A DNA stretch of 64,000 nt from Micromonospora sp. C31 (lineage in GTDB: Bacteria; Actinomycetota; Actinomycetes; Mycobacteriales; Micromonosporaceae). The notes beneath the pieces are model-generated. The model did not search any database. It was not told where the DNA came from and was given only the letters and a program-made list of their open reading frames with translations. The stretch spans positions 124,001 through 188,000 of the forward strand of contig NZ_JAGPXN010000008.1 in assembly GCF_018070575.1 (NCBI RefSeq), in the 5' to 3' direction. The position numbers were made by a program, and so were the translations under genes. How positions within the stretch are numbered: the first letter of the stretch is position 1; each line of letters opens with the position of its first letter. Shown one piece after another: positions 16,513 to 24,642 of this stretch.

Positions 16513-16564
16513 AAGGAAGGGACCCTTCCTATACCGCAGGCGTTAGGAAGGGGCCCTTCCTTAC
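16513..16564. repeat. GGAAGGG palindromic element, copy 1
   Basis: The arms TAAGGAAGGGACCCTTCCTA (16513-16532) and TAGGAAGGGGCCCTTCCTTA (16545-16564) are inverted repeats at 19 of 20 positions, and each arm is itself almost a palindrome, so several alternative hairpins can form. A related 48-bp element lies at 48416-48463. Here it lies between the CBS gene stop and the sufE promoter. Confidence 0.8.
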
Positions 16565-16567
16565 ACC

Positions 16568-16993
16568 TCAGACGGTCGGTGCCTGCTCGCTGATGTCGCT
16601 CAGCGCCGAGTGGGGATCGAGCTGCATCGCGAGGTCGCCGAGGGAGACGATGCCGACCAGCTTGCGCTCGCTGTCGCAGACCAGCACGCGCCGGATGCCC
16701 CGCTCCCGCATGAGGGCGGCGGCCTCGGCCGCGGTCGAGTGCTGCTCGATCATCACCACCTCGCGCGTGACGATCGAGCCGATCGTGGTGGTGGCCGGGT
16801 CGCTGCGTTCGGCCACCGCCCGGACGACGATGTCCCGGTCGGTGAGCATGCCGGCGAGGGTGGCGCCGTCGGTCACCACCACGTCGCCGATGTCCGCCTC
16901 CTTCATCACCCTGGCCGCCTCGTCCAGGGTGGTCTCGTCGGGCAGGTAGATGACCTGCTTCGTCATCACGTCGCTGACCCGGTAACCGGTCAT
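16568..16993 (-). CDS. CBS-pair domain protein (second copy)
   Basis: A 141-residue two-CBS-motif protein. The first motif includes VSDVMTKQVIYLPDETTL and GMLTDRDIVVRAV, and the second RGIRRVLVCDSERKLVGIV. Architecture is like the protein at 5203-5622, but the two are well diverged. Such free-standing pairs bind adenine nucleotides and are often stress-linked in actinobacteria; the ligand here is unknown. ATG 16993 is preceded by GGAGG at seven bases, and translation upstream of it lacks similarity. The gene lies between proS and sufE on the same strand, with an independent start region. Confidence 0.88.
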   Translation of the reverse strand: MTGYRVSDVMTKQVIYLPDETTLDEAARVMKEADIGDVVVTDGATLAGMLTDRDIVVRAVAERSDPATTTIGSIVTREVVMIEQHSTAAEAAALMRERGIRRVLVCDSERKLVGIVSLGDLAMQLDPHSALSDISEQAPTV

Positions 16994-17049
16994 GAGAGCC
17001 TCCAGAACGCCTTCGGTCGATCGGACTGCGGTACCCCGTGACACATTCG

Positions 17050-18819
17050 CTACACCACGACCCCGCGCTCCCGGTGTACCCGTTCGACGAGTCGGTCAGC
17101 CACCCCGTCGACCGTCAGTTCGACGCGCTCGCCCGACGCCCGGTCGCGCAGTTCCACGTACCCCTCGGCGAGACGCCGGCCGACCACGACGGCGCGCGGG
17201 ACGCCGATCAGCTCGGCGTCGGTGAACTTCACCCCGGCCGAGACGTGCGTCCGGTCGTCCACGAGCACCCGTAGGCCGGCGGCGGCGAGGCGCCCGCCGA
17301 GCTCCAACGCCGCGTCGAGCTGCGGGCCCTTCCCGGCGGCCACCAGGTGTACGTCGCAGGGCGCGACCGCCTCCGGCCAGATGAGCCCCCGCTCGTCGTG
17401 GTGCTGTTCGGCGATCGCGGCGACCGCGCGGGACACCCCGATCCCGTAGCAGCCCATGGTGGGCCGGACGGGCTTGCCGGCGGGGCCGAGCACGTCGACG
17501 GCGAAGGCGTCGGTGTAGCGACGACCGAGCTGGAAGATGTGCCCGATCTCGATGCCCCGCCGCATGGTCAGCTCGCCGGTGCCGCACGCCGGGCACGGAT
17601 CACCGGGGCGCACCTGGGCAGCCTCGATCGTGCCGTCCGGGACGAAGTCCCGGCCGCAGACCACCCCCGTCGCGTGCCGGCCCGGCTCGTTCGCGCCGGT
17701 CAGCCACGCGCTGCCCGGCACCACCCGCGGGTCGACCAGGTAGCGGATGCCGAGCTTCGCCATGACCTGCGGGCCGATGTAGCCGCGGATCAGCCCGGGG
17801 TGGGCGTCCCAGCCGTCGAAGACGTCCACGGTGGCCGGAGCGACCGCCGCGCCGAGCCGCTTCAGGTCGACCTCCCGGTCGCCGGGCAGCCCCACCACCA
17901 GCAGTTCGGCCTCCTCCGCGCCGGGGCGGCGCAGGGCGAGCACCACGTTCTTCAGGGTGTCGGCGGCGGTCCAGTCGTCCCGCCCGCCCAGGCGCCGGGC
18001 ATTGGCCAGCGCGACCAGGCTGGCGATGGTCGGAGTATCGGGGGTGTCGTGCACCTGCGTCGCCGGCTGGGCGTCCGGGTCGCCGGCCGGCGGGGCGGGC
18101 GTGGTCACCGCCTCGGTGTTGGCCGCGTGGTCGCAGGCGGTGCAGCCGACGAAGGTGTCCTCGCCGACGGGCGTCGCCGCCAGGAACTCCTCCGACGCCG
18201 AACCGCCCATCGCCCCTGACGTCGCGTGCACGATCGTGTGCTCCAGCCCGAGCCGGTCGAAGATCCGCCGGTACGCGCCCCGGTGCCGCTCGTACGCGGC
18301 CTGCAGGCCCGCCTCGTCGAGGTCGAACGAGTAGGCGTCCTTCATCAGGAACTCGCGCCCGCGCAGCAGGCCGGCGCGGGGCCGCGCCTCGTCGCGGAAC
18401 TTCGTCTGCACCTGGAAGAGCGTCACCGGGAAGTCCCGGTACGAGGTGAACAGATCCTTGACCAGCAGCGCGGCCAGTTCCTCGTGGGTGGGTGCGAGCA
18501 GGTGCTCCGCGCCGCGCCGGTCGGCGAGGGTGAAGATGTCGTCGCCGTACTCCGCCCACCGGCCGCTGGCCCGGTAGGGCTCGGCGGGCAGCAGCGCGGG
18601 GAAGTGCACCTCCTGGTCGCCGATCGCCGCCATCTCCTGCCGGACCACGTCGGTGACCCGGTCCAGCACCAGCTTGCCCAGCGGCAGCCAGGTGTAGCCG
18701 CCCGGTGCGGCGCGACGGATGTAGCCGGCGCGCAGCAGTAGCCGGTGGCTCGGCACCTCCGCGTCCGCCGGGTCCTCGCGCAGGGTCCGGAGCAGCAGGG
18801 TCGACATGCGCAGCAGCAT
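17050..18819 (-). CDS. proS: Prolyl-tRNA synthetase (bacterial type with editing insert)
   Basis: A 589-residue class II synthetase that charges tRNAPro. Motif 2 is [20 protein letters not shown], which includes the conserved ATP-contacting Arg, and motif 3 is the [10 protein letters not shown] stretch near residue 445. Between motifs 2 and 3, residues about 225-395 form the YbaK-like editing insertion (INS), so this is the bacterial and not the archaeal-type enzyme. The anticodon-binding domain is at the C-terminus (residues about 470-580). The start ATG 18819 follows TACGCT by six bases, a leaderless-type arrangement. A stand-alone ProX-like protein is encoded about 2 kb away. Confidence 0.96.
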   Translation of the reverse strand: MLLRMSTLLLRTLREDPADAEVPSHRLLLRAGYIRRAAPGGYTWLPLGKLVLDRVTDVVRQEMAAIGDQEVHFPALLPAEPYRASGRWAEYGDDIFTLADRRGAEHLLAPTHEELAALLVKDLFTSYRDFPVTLFQVQTKFRDEARPRAGLLRGREFLMKDAYSFDLDEAGLQAAYERHRGAYRRIFDRLGLEHTIVHATSGAMGGSASEEFLAATPVGEDTFVGCTACDHAANTEAVTTPAPPAGDPDAQPATQVHDTPDTPTIASLVALANARRLGGRDDWTAADTLKNVVLALRRPGAEEAELLVVGLPGDREVDLKRLGAAVAPATVDVFDGWDAHPGLIRGYIGPQVMAKLGIRYLVDPRVVPGSAWLTGANEPGRHATGVVCGRDFVPDGTIEAAQVRPGDPCPACGTGELTMRRGIEIGHIFQLGRRYTDAFAVDVLGPAGKPVRPTMGCYGIGVSRAVAAIAEQHHDERGLIWPEAVAPCDVHLVAAGKGPQLDAALELGGRLAAAGLRVLVDDRTHVSAGVKFTDAELIGVPRAVVVGRRLAEGYVELRDRASGERVELTVDGVADRLVERVHRERGVVV

Positions 18820-18825
18820 TGGCGC

Positions 18826-18831
18826 AGCGTA
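18826..18831 (-). promoter_or_regulatory. Leaderless -10 hexamer for proS
   Basis: On the minus strand TACGCT lies six bases before ATG 18819, which supports this start over the next in-frame ATG at 18807. Confidence 0.55.
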
Positions 18832-18946
18832 CGGCGGGCACCGGCGGCCGGCGATCCGATTTGTTCCGGCGTGTGGAACTACTCGCCGTCCGCGGTCATC
18901 CTCCCGCGGTGGCGGACCCTGCCCACTGCCGGGGCAGGGCCCGTCC

Positions 18947-19447
18947 TCAGGACCCGTGGCCGGCGGGCGTGACCTGATTCAGCAGTCCGGCGAGCCGCCC
19001 CGCCACCGCCGGAGCGTGCAGGTGCAGCCGGGCCACGTTGATGCTGTCCTCGCCGACCACCGCGAGCAGCGCCTGCGAGCTGACCGCGTAGACGCTCAGG
19101 TAGCCGCCGGCGTTGCGGACGGTGGACTGCTGGAAGTCGCCCTGCCCGAGCCGGAGCCCGACCTGCCGGCCCAGCCCGAACGTGGTGGCGGCGAGTGCTG
19201 CCAGGTCGTTCGGGTCGACGTCGGTCTGCAGGTTGTGCGTGATGAGCAGGCCGTCCACGCCGCCGAGGACGCAGCCGTGCACCCCGGGGATCTGTAGGCG
19301 CAGCTCCGACAGTTCCTGCCCGATCGCCGGGTACGGCAGCGAGGTGTTCCCGGCCAGCGACGGGGGCAACGGCCGGGGCGGCGGCAGGGTGCCCGTGCGT
19401 GCGGTGCGGCGGGGAAGGGGAGTCTCGGTGTCGTCGATCCCGCTCAC
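18947..19447 (-). CDS. Roadblock/LC7-domain protein (longer partner)
   Basis: A 166-residue protein. Residues 1-45 are a Pro/Thr-rich linker, and residues 45-160 form a roadblock/LC7 (profilin-like) domain, with [18 protein letters not shown] and [20 protein letters not shown] matching the family strands. Such proteins regulate small GTPases (MglB-like) and occur in actinobacterial conservons. The GTG start at 19447 overlaps the stop of the preceding roadblock gene by four bases, so the pair is translationally coupled and may form a heterodimer. No GTPase, histidine kinase or DUF742 gene is present nearby, which is unusual. Confidence 0.78.
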   Translation of the reverse strand: MSGIDDTETPLPRRTARTGTLPPPRPLPPSLAGNTSLPYPAIGQELSELRLQIPGVHGCVLGGVDGLLITHNLQTDVDPNDLAALAATTFGLGRQVGLRLGQGDFQQSTVRNAGGYLSVYAVSSQALLAVVGEDSINVARLHLHAPAVAGRLAGLLNQVTPAGHGS

Positions 19448-19815
19448 AGCTCCAGGCTCTCCTCGATGCTGCGCAGCTGGTGGCGTGCCATCGCCAGGTT
19501 GGCACGGCTCTTGCTCACCATCAGATAGAGGAAGAGCCCCTTGCCGGTGCGGCTGGTCACGGGGCGGATCAGGTGGTACTGGGTGCCGAGCGTGATGAGG
19601 ATGTCCTCGATCTCGTCGTTCAGGTTGAGCATCTCGATGGTGCGCAGCTTGGCGCGGACGACATCGGTGTTGCCGGCGGCGGCGACCGTCAGGTCGATCT
19701 CCCCGGTTCCGCCGGCCACGCCCAGCGTCATCCCGCTGTTGTAGTCGACGAGTGCGGCGCCGATCGCGCCGTCGATGCTCATCGCGCTCTTCAGTGCCAG
19801 GTCGAGGTTCGGCAC
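19444..19815 (-). CDS. Roadblock/LC7-domain protein (short partner)
   Basis: A 123-residue protein that is almost wholly one roadblock/LC7 domain: DLALKSAMSIDGAIGAALVD at the N-terminus, then GMTLGVAGG, and a C-terminal helix ending IEESLEL. It is the first gene of a two-gene operon with the longer roadblock protein. The GTG start at 19815 follows GGGAG at eleven bases. A perfect 7-bp inverted repeat TTACAAG-N9-CTTGTAA lies about 65 bases upstream and may be an operator. The family usually works by binding a Ras-like GTPase; none is encoded here, so the partner must lie elsewhere or the proteins act alone. Confidence 0.78.
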   Translation of the reverse strand: MPNLDLALKSAMSIDGAIGAALVDYNSGMTLGVAGGTGEIDLTVAAAGNTDVVRAKLRTIEMLNLNDEIEDILITLGTQYHLIRPVTSRTGKGLFLYLMVSKSRANLAMARHQLRSIEESLEL

Positions 19816-20233
19816 GGTGTTTCTCCCAGAACTTACGGGCGGCGTCGCCGTCTGCGGTGCAGCGGGTGATCCGGCGGTTACAAGCGGTGTGACCTTGTAA
19901 AAGGGCTTGGACGAGGCTCGCACACCGCAGGCCGCGGCGCACCTGCTGGCGTCGCCATCCACCTGACCGGACCGTGCCGGCCGGCCGGCAGTCCCGTAAA
20001 TGGAACGCTCCGACGGATGGCCGAAAGCAGCCATCGAGCTCACTCGGCCCGAGGCGGGCGGGGACCAGGCGTCCCGCCGCGCCGCTGTCCACGATGACCT
20101 CCGCCACGTTTGCCCGACGACCACCCCGTCGCCGGCCCTGCTGGTGGAGACTGTCCCGCGTCGGGAAGGGACACTCTCCACGGCCAACGACGACGAGGCG
20201 TCCCTCCCTGCCGCACGTCGGAGGGATGAACAG
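19816..20233. other. Divergent intergenic region, roadblock operon / SGNH gene
   Basis: No convincing gene in these 418 bases. Frames open on the plus strand, but codon bias is poor until GTG 20234. The only structured element seen is the inverted repeat at 19878-19900. Confidence 0.55.
19878..19900. promoter_or_regulatory. Inverted repeat, candidate operator
   Basis: TTACAAG (19878-19884) and CTTGTAA (19894-19900) form a perfect 7-bp repeat with a 9-base spacer, about 65 bases before the roadblock operon start. It sits in an unusually AT-rich stretch. Confidence 0.4.
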
Positions 20234-21001
20234 GTGCGCTGGCGCAGTTACGTGGCGGTCGGGGACAGCTTCACCGAGGGCATGGACGACGCGTACCCGG
20301 ACGGCAGCTACCGGGGCTGGGCCGACCTGGTGGCGACCCGGCTGGCCGCCGAGACCGGCCCCGACTTCCGCTACGCGAACCTGGCCATCCGGGGCCGGCT
20401 CTTCCCCGGCGTGGTGGCCGAGCAGGTGCCCGCCGCGCTCGCCATGAGGCCCGACCTGATCAGCTTCGCCGCCGGCGGCAACGACGTGCTCCGTCGCGCC
20501 TTCGACCCGGAGGCCCTGGTCACCCGCTTCGACGACGTCGTGCGGCGGCTGCGCTCCGGCGGCGCCGACGTGGTTCTCTTCCGGTTCGCCGACGTGATGG
20601 CCCGGCTGCCCGGTCAACGGCTCGTCGCGCCCCGGGTGCAACTGCTCAACCGGGCCGTCGGCGAGACCGCGGAGCGGCACGGCGCGATCCTGGTCGACCT
20701 GTACGCCGACGACGCGTACCTGAACCCGATGCTCTGGAGCACCGACCGGCTGCACCTGTCGGAGGCCGGGCACCGGCGGGTCGCCGCGCAGGTGCTCAAC
20801 GCGCTCGGCGTCGGCTGCGACGAGGAGTGGCTGATGGTGCCGCCGCACCCGGCGCCGACGCCCTGGCTGGCCGCCCGCGCCGCCGACCTGCGCTGGGCGG
20901 GGCGGCACCTGGCGCCGTGGATCAAGCGCCGCCTCACCGGCCGCTCCTCCGGCGACACGGTCACCGCCAAGCGCCCGTCGCTCGACCCGATCGCCGACTG
21001 A
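20234..21001 (+). CDS. SGNH/GDSL-family hydrolase
   Basis: A 255-residue SGNH hydrolase. Block I, with the nucleophile, is AVGDSFTEG (near residue 10), the oxyanion-hole Gly is in [10 protein letters not shown] (near 55), block III Asn is [11 protein letters not shown] (near 80), and block V is the [10 protein letters not shown] motif near 175, which carries Asp and His. These enzymes hydrolyse esters or act as lysophospholipases or acetylhydrolases; the substrate is not known and no signal peptide is visible. The GTG at 20234 is chosen because GGAGGG lies nine bases upstream and block I then follows immediately. Three bases separate its stop from the next start. Confidence 0.87.
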   Translation: MRWRSYVAVGDSFTEGMDDAYPDGSYRGWADLVATRLAAETGPDFRYANLAIRGRLFPGVVAEQVPAALAMRPDLISFAAGGNDVLRRAFDPEALVTRFDDVVRRLRSGGADVVLFRFADVMARLPGQRLVAPRVQLLNRAVGETAERHGAILVDLYADDAYLNPMLWSTDRLHLSEAGHRRVAAQVLNALGVGCDEEWLMVPPHPAPTPWLAARAADLRWAGRHLAPWIKRRLTGRSSGDTVTAKRPSLDPIAD

Positions 21002-21004
21002 GTC

Positions 21005-21451
21005 GTGCTCACCCTGCACGCCGCGCCGCTGCTGCGGACCGCACCCGACGCCGCACCCGTCGCCGGGGCCGCCGTCGCGGTCCGGGCCGACCGGATCGTC
21101 GCGGTCGGACCGCTGGCCGAGCTGACCGAGGCGTACGCCGAAGCCCGGGTCCGCCGCTGGCCGGGCACGCTCGGGCCGGGGCTGCTGCACGACGGTCCGC
21201 TGCCGGTCGCCGACACTCCCCGCGAGCGGGTGCACGCGCTGCTGCGCCTCGGGGTGACCGCCGTGCTCGCCGGCCACCTGACCGATCCGGCGCTGCGAGG
21301 CGCCGTGGAGCGCAGCGACCTGCTGGTGCTGCCCGCCGCCGCACCGCCGACGCTGGCTCCCGGCGGTCGCGCCGATCTGGCCGTCCTCGACGCCGACGGG
21401 GCCTGCCTGGTGACCGTGGTGGCCGGCCGGATCGCCCACCGCCGCGCCTGA
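21005..21451 (+). CDS. Amidohydrolase-like composite-domain fragment protein
   Basis: A 148-residue protein resembling only the N-terminal beta-sandwich and C-terminal composite part of imidazolonepropionase/amidohydrolase-superfamily enzymes: [20 protein letters not shown], then [12 protein letters not shown], and [13 protein letters not shown] near the C-terminus. The central TIM barrel with the metal-binding HxH and later His/Asp is absent, so catalysis as an amidohydrolase is unlikely. Codon use is good and there is no internal stop, so it may be a real short protein and not a decayed one. It starts three bases after the SGNH hydrolase stop and is probably co-transcribed with it. Confidence 0.6.
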   Translation: MLTLHAAPLLRTAPDAAPVAGAAVAVRADRIVAVGPLAELTEAYAEARVRRWPGTLGPGLLHDGPLPVADTPRERVHALLRLGVTAVLAGHLTDPALRGAVERSDLLVLPAAAPPTLAPGGRADLAVLDADGACLVTVVAGRIAHRRA

Positions 21452-21503
21452 CCGTCGGGCGACGCCGCTTGCCGATCACCGACCGTGAGCCGGGGATGCG
21501 GCG

Positions 21504-21509
21504 TACCTT
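21504..21509 (+). promoter_or_regulatory. Leaderless -10 hexamer for rhodanese gene
   Basis: TACCTT lies seven bases before ATG 21517. The GGGG between could serve as a weak ribosome site, so the leaderless reading is not certain. Confidence 0.4.
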
Positions 21510-21516
21510 GGGGACC

Positions 21517-22419
21517 ATGTCTGTGCCGAGCGATCCCGATCCCCGACTCCAGTCGTACGCGGACCCGCAGCGGTTGGTCACCACCGGATGGTTGGCCGAG
21601 CACCTGGGCGACGAGGGCCTCGTCGTGGTCGAGTGCGACGAGGACGTGCTGCTCTACGACACCGGCCACATCCCGGGCGCCGTCAAGGTGGACTGGCACA
21701 CCGAACTCAACGACCAGGTGACCCGCGACTACCTCGATGCCAAGCGCTTCGCCGAGCTGTGCGCCGCGAAGGGCATCGGCCGGGGCGACACCGTCGTCTT
21801 CTACGGCGACAACTTCAACTGGTGGGCCGCGTACGCCCTGTGGGTGTTCAGCCTCTTCGGCCACCCGGACGTGCGGCTGCTGGACGGCGGTCGGCAGAAG
21901 TGGATCGCCGAGGGGCGCGAGCTGACCCGCGACAAGCCGGCCCGGCCGCAGGCCGACTACCCGGTGCCGCAGCGCAACGACGCGCCGGTCCGGGCGTACC
22001 GGGAGCAGGTCATGGCGCACGTGGCGGCGGGCCGCCCGCTGGTCGACGTCCGGTCGCCGGGCGAGTACACCGGCGAGATGCTGCACATGCCGGACTACCC
22101 GCAGGAGGGCGCGCTGCGCGGCGGGCACATCCCGGGGGCGGTCAGCAAGCCGTGGAAGTCCGCCGCCAACGACGACGGCACCTTCAAGCCGGCCGACGAA
22201 CTGCGCGCGATCTACGCCGACCAGCTCGGGCTCAGCCCGGACGACGACATCGTGGCCTACTGCCGCATCGGCGAGCGGTCGAGCCACACCTGGTTCGTGC
22301 TGCGGCACCTGCTCGGCTACCCGCAGGTGCGCAACTACGACGGCTCGTGGACCGAGTGGGGCAACCTGGTCAGGGCTCCCGTCGTCAAGGGCGACCAGCC
22401 CGGCGGCCTGGCGGGCTGA
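21517..22419 (+). CDS. Two-domain rhodanese (thiosulfate/3-mercaptopyruvate sulfurtransferase)
   Basis: A 300-residue tandem-rhodanese protein. The N-terminal domain (about 20-145) is inactive, since the active-site Cys is absent in [12 protein letters not shown]. The C-terminal domain (165-290) has the catalytic loop CRIGERSS with Cys249. The loop sequence fits the thiosulfate:cyanide sulfurtransferase type more than the mercaptopyruvate type, but this is inference. The RSPGEYTGE and RGGHIPGAV stretches are also typical of the family. ATG 21517 is chosen over an in-frame ATG at 21496. A strong stem-loop follows seven bases after the stop. Confidence 0.92.
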   Translation: MSVPSDPDPRLQSYADPQRLVTTGWLAEHLGDEGLVVVECDEDVLLYDTGHIPGAVKVDWHTELNDQVTRDYLDAKRFAELCAAKGIGRGDTVVFYGDNFNWWAAYALWVFSLFGHPDVRLLDGGRQKWIAEGRELTRDKPARPQADYPVPQRNDAPVRAYREQVMAHVAAGRPLVDVRSPGEYTGEMLHMPDYPQEGALRGGHIPGAVSKPWKSAANDDGTFKPADELRAIYADQLGLSPDDDIVAYCRIGERSSHTWFVLRHLLGYPQVRNYDGSWTEWGNLVRAPVVKGDQPGGLAG

Positions 22420-22425
22420 CGCGTC

Positions 22426-22468
22426 GGCCGGTCCCCGCGCGACCGCCGCGGTCGCGCGGTGACCGGCC
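22426..22468. terminator. Strong convergent stem-loop terminator
   Basis: A 19-bp stem (22426-22444 with 22450-22468) with a single mismatch and a five-base loop lies between the rhodanese gene and the convergent propeller gene. Confidence 0.8.
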
Positions 22469-22500
22469 CCTGCGGTGGTACGCCGGCAGGGCCGGCGCGC

Positions 22501-23682
22501 TCAGCCGGTGGCGAGGGAGATTTCGCCGTACAGGTCCTTGACCACGCCGGTGATCTCGCCGGTATCCGGCCGCCAGCGCAGCAGCCCGCCCGGGTCGTAG
22601 CGGAGCAGCACCGTCTTGTCGGGGTCCCAGCCGAGCACCTCGCAGCAGCTCTTCCACCGGCCCCAGCCCACGTCGAGCAGGTGGGTCACCACGCCGGTAC
22701 GCGCGTCCAGCACCGCGACCCCCTCCATTCCGCTCGAGTTGCCGATGGTGGCCCAGCCGGCCCGCGCGAGCAGGTGGCCGTTGAGCCAGCCGCGTCCGTA
22801 GAACTCGTCGACCCGGTGGCCCGGGGGCAGCGCGCGGAAGTCGACGGGTTGGCTGTCCCGGTGCGTCCCGTCGCCGCCCCAGCGGACCCGCGTCAGGCTC
22901 GGCGGCGTGCCGCCCGACTCCAGCAGGAGATCCGGCTGACCAGTGGGGTCGGGCGCGGCCACGTTCCAGGGCGACACCGGGATCTTCCGGGCGGCGCCCG
23001 TGCCCCGGTCCAGCTCGTACGTGGTGTCGTCGTCGCCGACGAGCAGCCGGTCGCCGGACCAGAGGACGTGCTCCAGGTAGCCCTTGAGTGGATGGCGGCG
23101 TACGGCGGCGGTGGTCAGGTCGACCACGATCACCTCGTCGGTCTGGGCGAAGGCGGCGGTCCGCCCGTCCGGGGAGAGGCTCCCGGTCTTCAGCGGCGCC
23201 GCCTCGTTGCCTCCGGCGTCGCGGGTCGGGGCGGGGGCGACCACGTCGAGGTCGCGTACGACGCCGTCGTCGCCGAGCACCCGGATCCGCCCCGCGACGC
23301 CGGTCTGCGGGTCGACCGGCTGGTGCAGCGCCAGCGCCCGGCGGACCGGTCGGGCCGAGAGCGTCGCGCCGACCGGGTCGCCGAGGCGGCCCAGCGGGTG
23401 CCCCGGATAGGCCAGCTCGGCCGGGAGCGTCCGGACGGGCACGGGATACGGCGTCGGGCTCCGGCCCGGTGTCGCGGTGGTGGCCGGCGGCGGCGGGTCG
23501 GCGGGGCGCAGGACCAGTGCCGTACCGCCGGTGAGCAGGGCGACCGCGAGCGCGGTGGCGCCGGCGGCGCGGCGGGCGCGACGCACCCGGCGGGCCCGTT
23601 CCCAGCCGGTCGTCGCCGGGTGTGCCGGCCGGACGTCCTCGGCGGCGACGGTGAGCAGCCGGTGCAGTTCCTCTTCCCTCAC
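22501..23682 (-). CDS. Membrane-anchored beta-propeller-like protein, sigma-factor partner
   Basis: A 393-residue protein. Residues 1-33 are cytoplasmic (VREEELHRLLTVAAED, arginine-rich), one transmembrane helix follows (about 36-58, ending TALVL), then a Pro/Thr-rich linker and an extracellular domain with repeated strand motifs (GSLSPDGRTAAFAQTDE, VLWSGDRLLVGDDDT) suggesting a TolB/WD40-like propeller. The GTG start overlaps the stop of the upstream ECF sigma factor by four bases, so the two proteins are made together. By position it could be an anti-sigma or sensing partner, but there is no zinc-binding anti-sigma motif in the short cytoplasmic segment. That role is inference. Confidence 0.7.
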   Translation of the reverse strand: MREEELHRLLTVAAEDVRPAHPATTGWERARRVRRARRAAGATALAVALLTGGTALVLRPADPPPPATTATPGRSPTPYPVPVRTLPAELAYPGHPLGRLGDPVGATLSARPVRRALALHQPVDPQTGVAGRIRVLGDDGVVRDLDVVAPAPTRDAGGNEAAPLKTGSLSPDGRTAAFAQTDEVIVVDLTTAAVRRHPLKGYLEHVLWSGDRLLVGDDDTTYELDRGTGAARKIPVSPWNVAAPDPTGQPDLLLESGGTPPSLTRVRWGGDGTHRDSQPVDFRALPPGHRVDEFYGRGWLNGHLLARAGWATIGNSSGMEGVAVLDARTGVVTHLLDVGWGRWKSCCEVLGWDPDKTVLLRYDPGGLLRWRPDTGEITGVVKDLYGEISLATG

Positions 23683-24224
23683 GGGTTCACCTCCATTCCG
23701 CTGACCAGACCCCCGTCGGGACGTCCCTCGTCGTGGCGAAGCTCCGGTGCCACCTCGCGGAGCCGGCGCAGCGCCGCGTGGCACTGGCTCTTGACGGTGC
23801 CGACGGTGACGCCGAGCGCCTCGGCGGTGGCCGCCTCGGTGAGGTCCTCGAAGTAGCGCAGCACCAGCACGGCGCGCTGCCGGGGCGGCAGTTGACCGAG
23901 GGCGTCGCGCAGTGCGAGCCGCAGCGTTCCGTCGCCCTCGGTCGTGGCCTGCTCCGGCGGGTACGCGCTCAGCCACTCGCGGCGGCGCCGTCGCCACCAG
24001 GAGACGGCGTCGCGGTAGAGGATGGCCCGCACGTACGCGGCCGGGTCGCCGTGGCGCACGGCGGGCCAGCGCAGGGCGAGCTTGAGCAGGGCCTCCTGGA
24101 GCAGGTCCTCGGCCTGGTGCCGGTTGCCGCAGACCAGGTAGGCCGCGCGCAGCAGCCGGTGCTGGTGGCACTCGACGAAGGTGACGTAGCCGTCCCGCCC
24201 GTCGTCGGTCGTCGGCGGTCCCAT
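23679..24224 (-). CDS. SigE-family ECF RNA polymerase sigma factor
   Basis: A 181-residue group 4 sigma factor. Region 2 (about 15-80) includes RAAYLVCGNRHQAEDLLQEA, matching the core-binding and -10 recognition helices, and region 4 (about 110-165) is QLPPRQRAVLVLRYFEDLTE followed by ALGVTVGTVKSQ, the DNA-recognition helix-turn-helix. It belongs to the actinobacterial SigE-family set, which typically pairs with a membrane protein instead of a classical anti-sigma factor. The downstream gene overlaps it by four bases and encodes such a membrane protein. The target promoter is not known. Confidence 0.88.
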   Translation of the reverse strand: MGPPTTDDGRDGYVTFVECHQHRLLRAAYLVCGNRHQAEDLLQEALLKLALRWPAVRHGDPAAYVRAILYRDAVSWWRRRRREWLSAYPPEQATTEGDGTLRLALRDALGQLPPRQRAVLVLRYFEDLTEAATAEALGVTVGTVKSQCHAALRRLREVAPELRHDEGRPDGGLVSGMEVNP

Positions 24225-24398
24225 CCGCCCTCCCTCCGGCCGGCCGTCGCGCGTTCCGCGTCAACAGTCAGACGCACGGGGCCCGGAAAAGGTTGGGCGG
24301 CCGTTCGCCGCAGTGCCGGACGGCGTCGGCGCGACCGACGACTACCCGCCGGGTGGTCGGGTCCCGCGCTGATGGGCCGCGGCTGTTGCGGCGTCCGG

Positions 24399-24500
24399 TC
24401 AGGCGTCGGGCGTGCCGCGCAGGTAACGCTGGACGGTCGGGGCGACCCAGGCGACCAGTTCGGCCGGGTCCGCGTCGACCACCCGGCCCGCAACCTGATG
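24399..24500 (-). pseudogene. Possible decayed TetR-type regulator C-terminus
   Basis: The minus-strand frame ending at 24399 terminates in DPAELVAWVAPTVQRYLRG, which resembles the last helix of TetR-family regulators. No HTH-containing N-terminus is visible upstream in any frame. It may be a remnant or a chance likeness, and I have no alignment to support it. Confidence 0.25.
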
Positions 24501-24567
24501 TTCCGGCTGCTCGACGCCGTGCCGCCGGCCCGGCACCGGGTCGCGATGCGCCTCTCCGGGCTCGACC

Positions 24568-24642
24568 GGCGCGACGGGACGCGCGCCTAGGCTGCCCGGT
24601 GGAACAGGCGCGACGAGGTGCGCGGCTAGGCTGCCCCGGTGG
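24568..24642 (+). repeat. Tandem duplication of a promoter/start block
   Basis: Two imperfect copies of a 35-36-base block (24568-24602 and 24607-24642) each contain GGCGCGACG, TAGGCTGCCC and CGGTGG. The second copy overlaps the VanZ gene start. Confidence 0.7.
24627..24632 (+). promoter_or_regulatory. Leaderless -10 hexamer for VanZ gene
   Basis: TAGGCT lies six bases before GTG 24639. A copy of the same hexamer and start-like GTG occurs 39 bases upstream (24588-24593). Confidence 0.55.

Larger units (their letters stand above)
24225..24638. other. Intergenic region with duplicated promoter block
   Basis: A 414-base gap upstream of the sigma factor and the divergent VanZ gene. It holds the possible regulator remnant on the minus strand (listed separately) and the two-copy repeat around the VanZ start. 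Nothing else is recognised. Confidence 0.5.
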
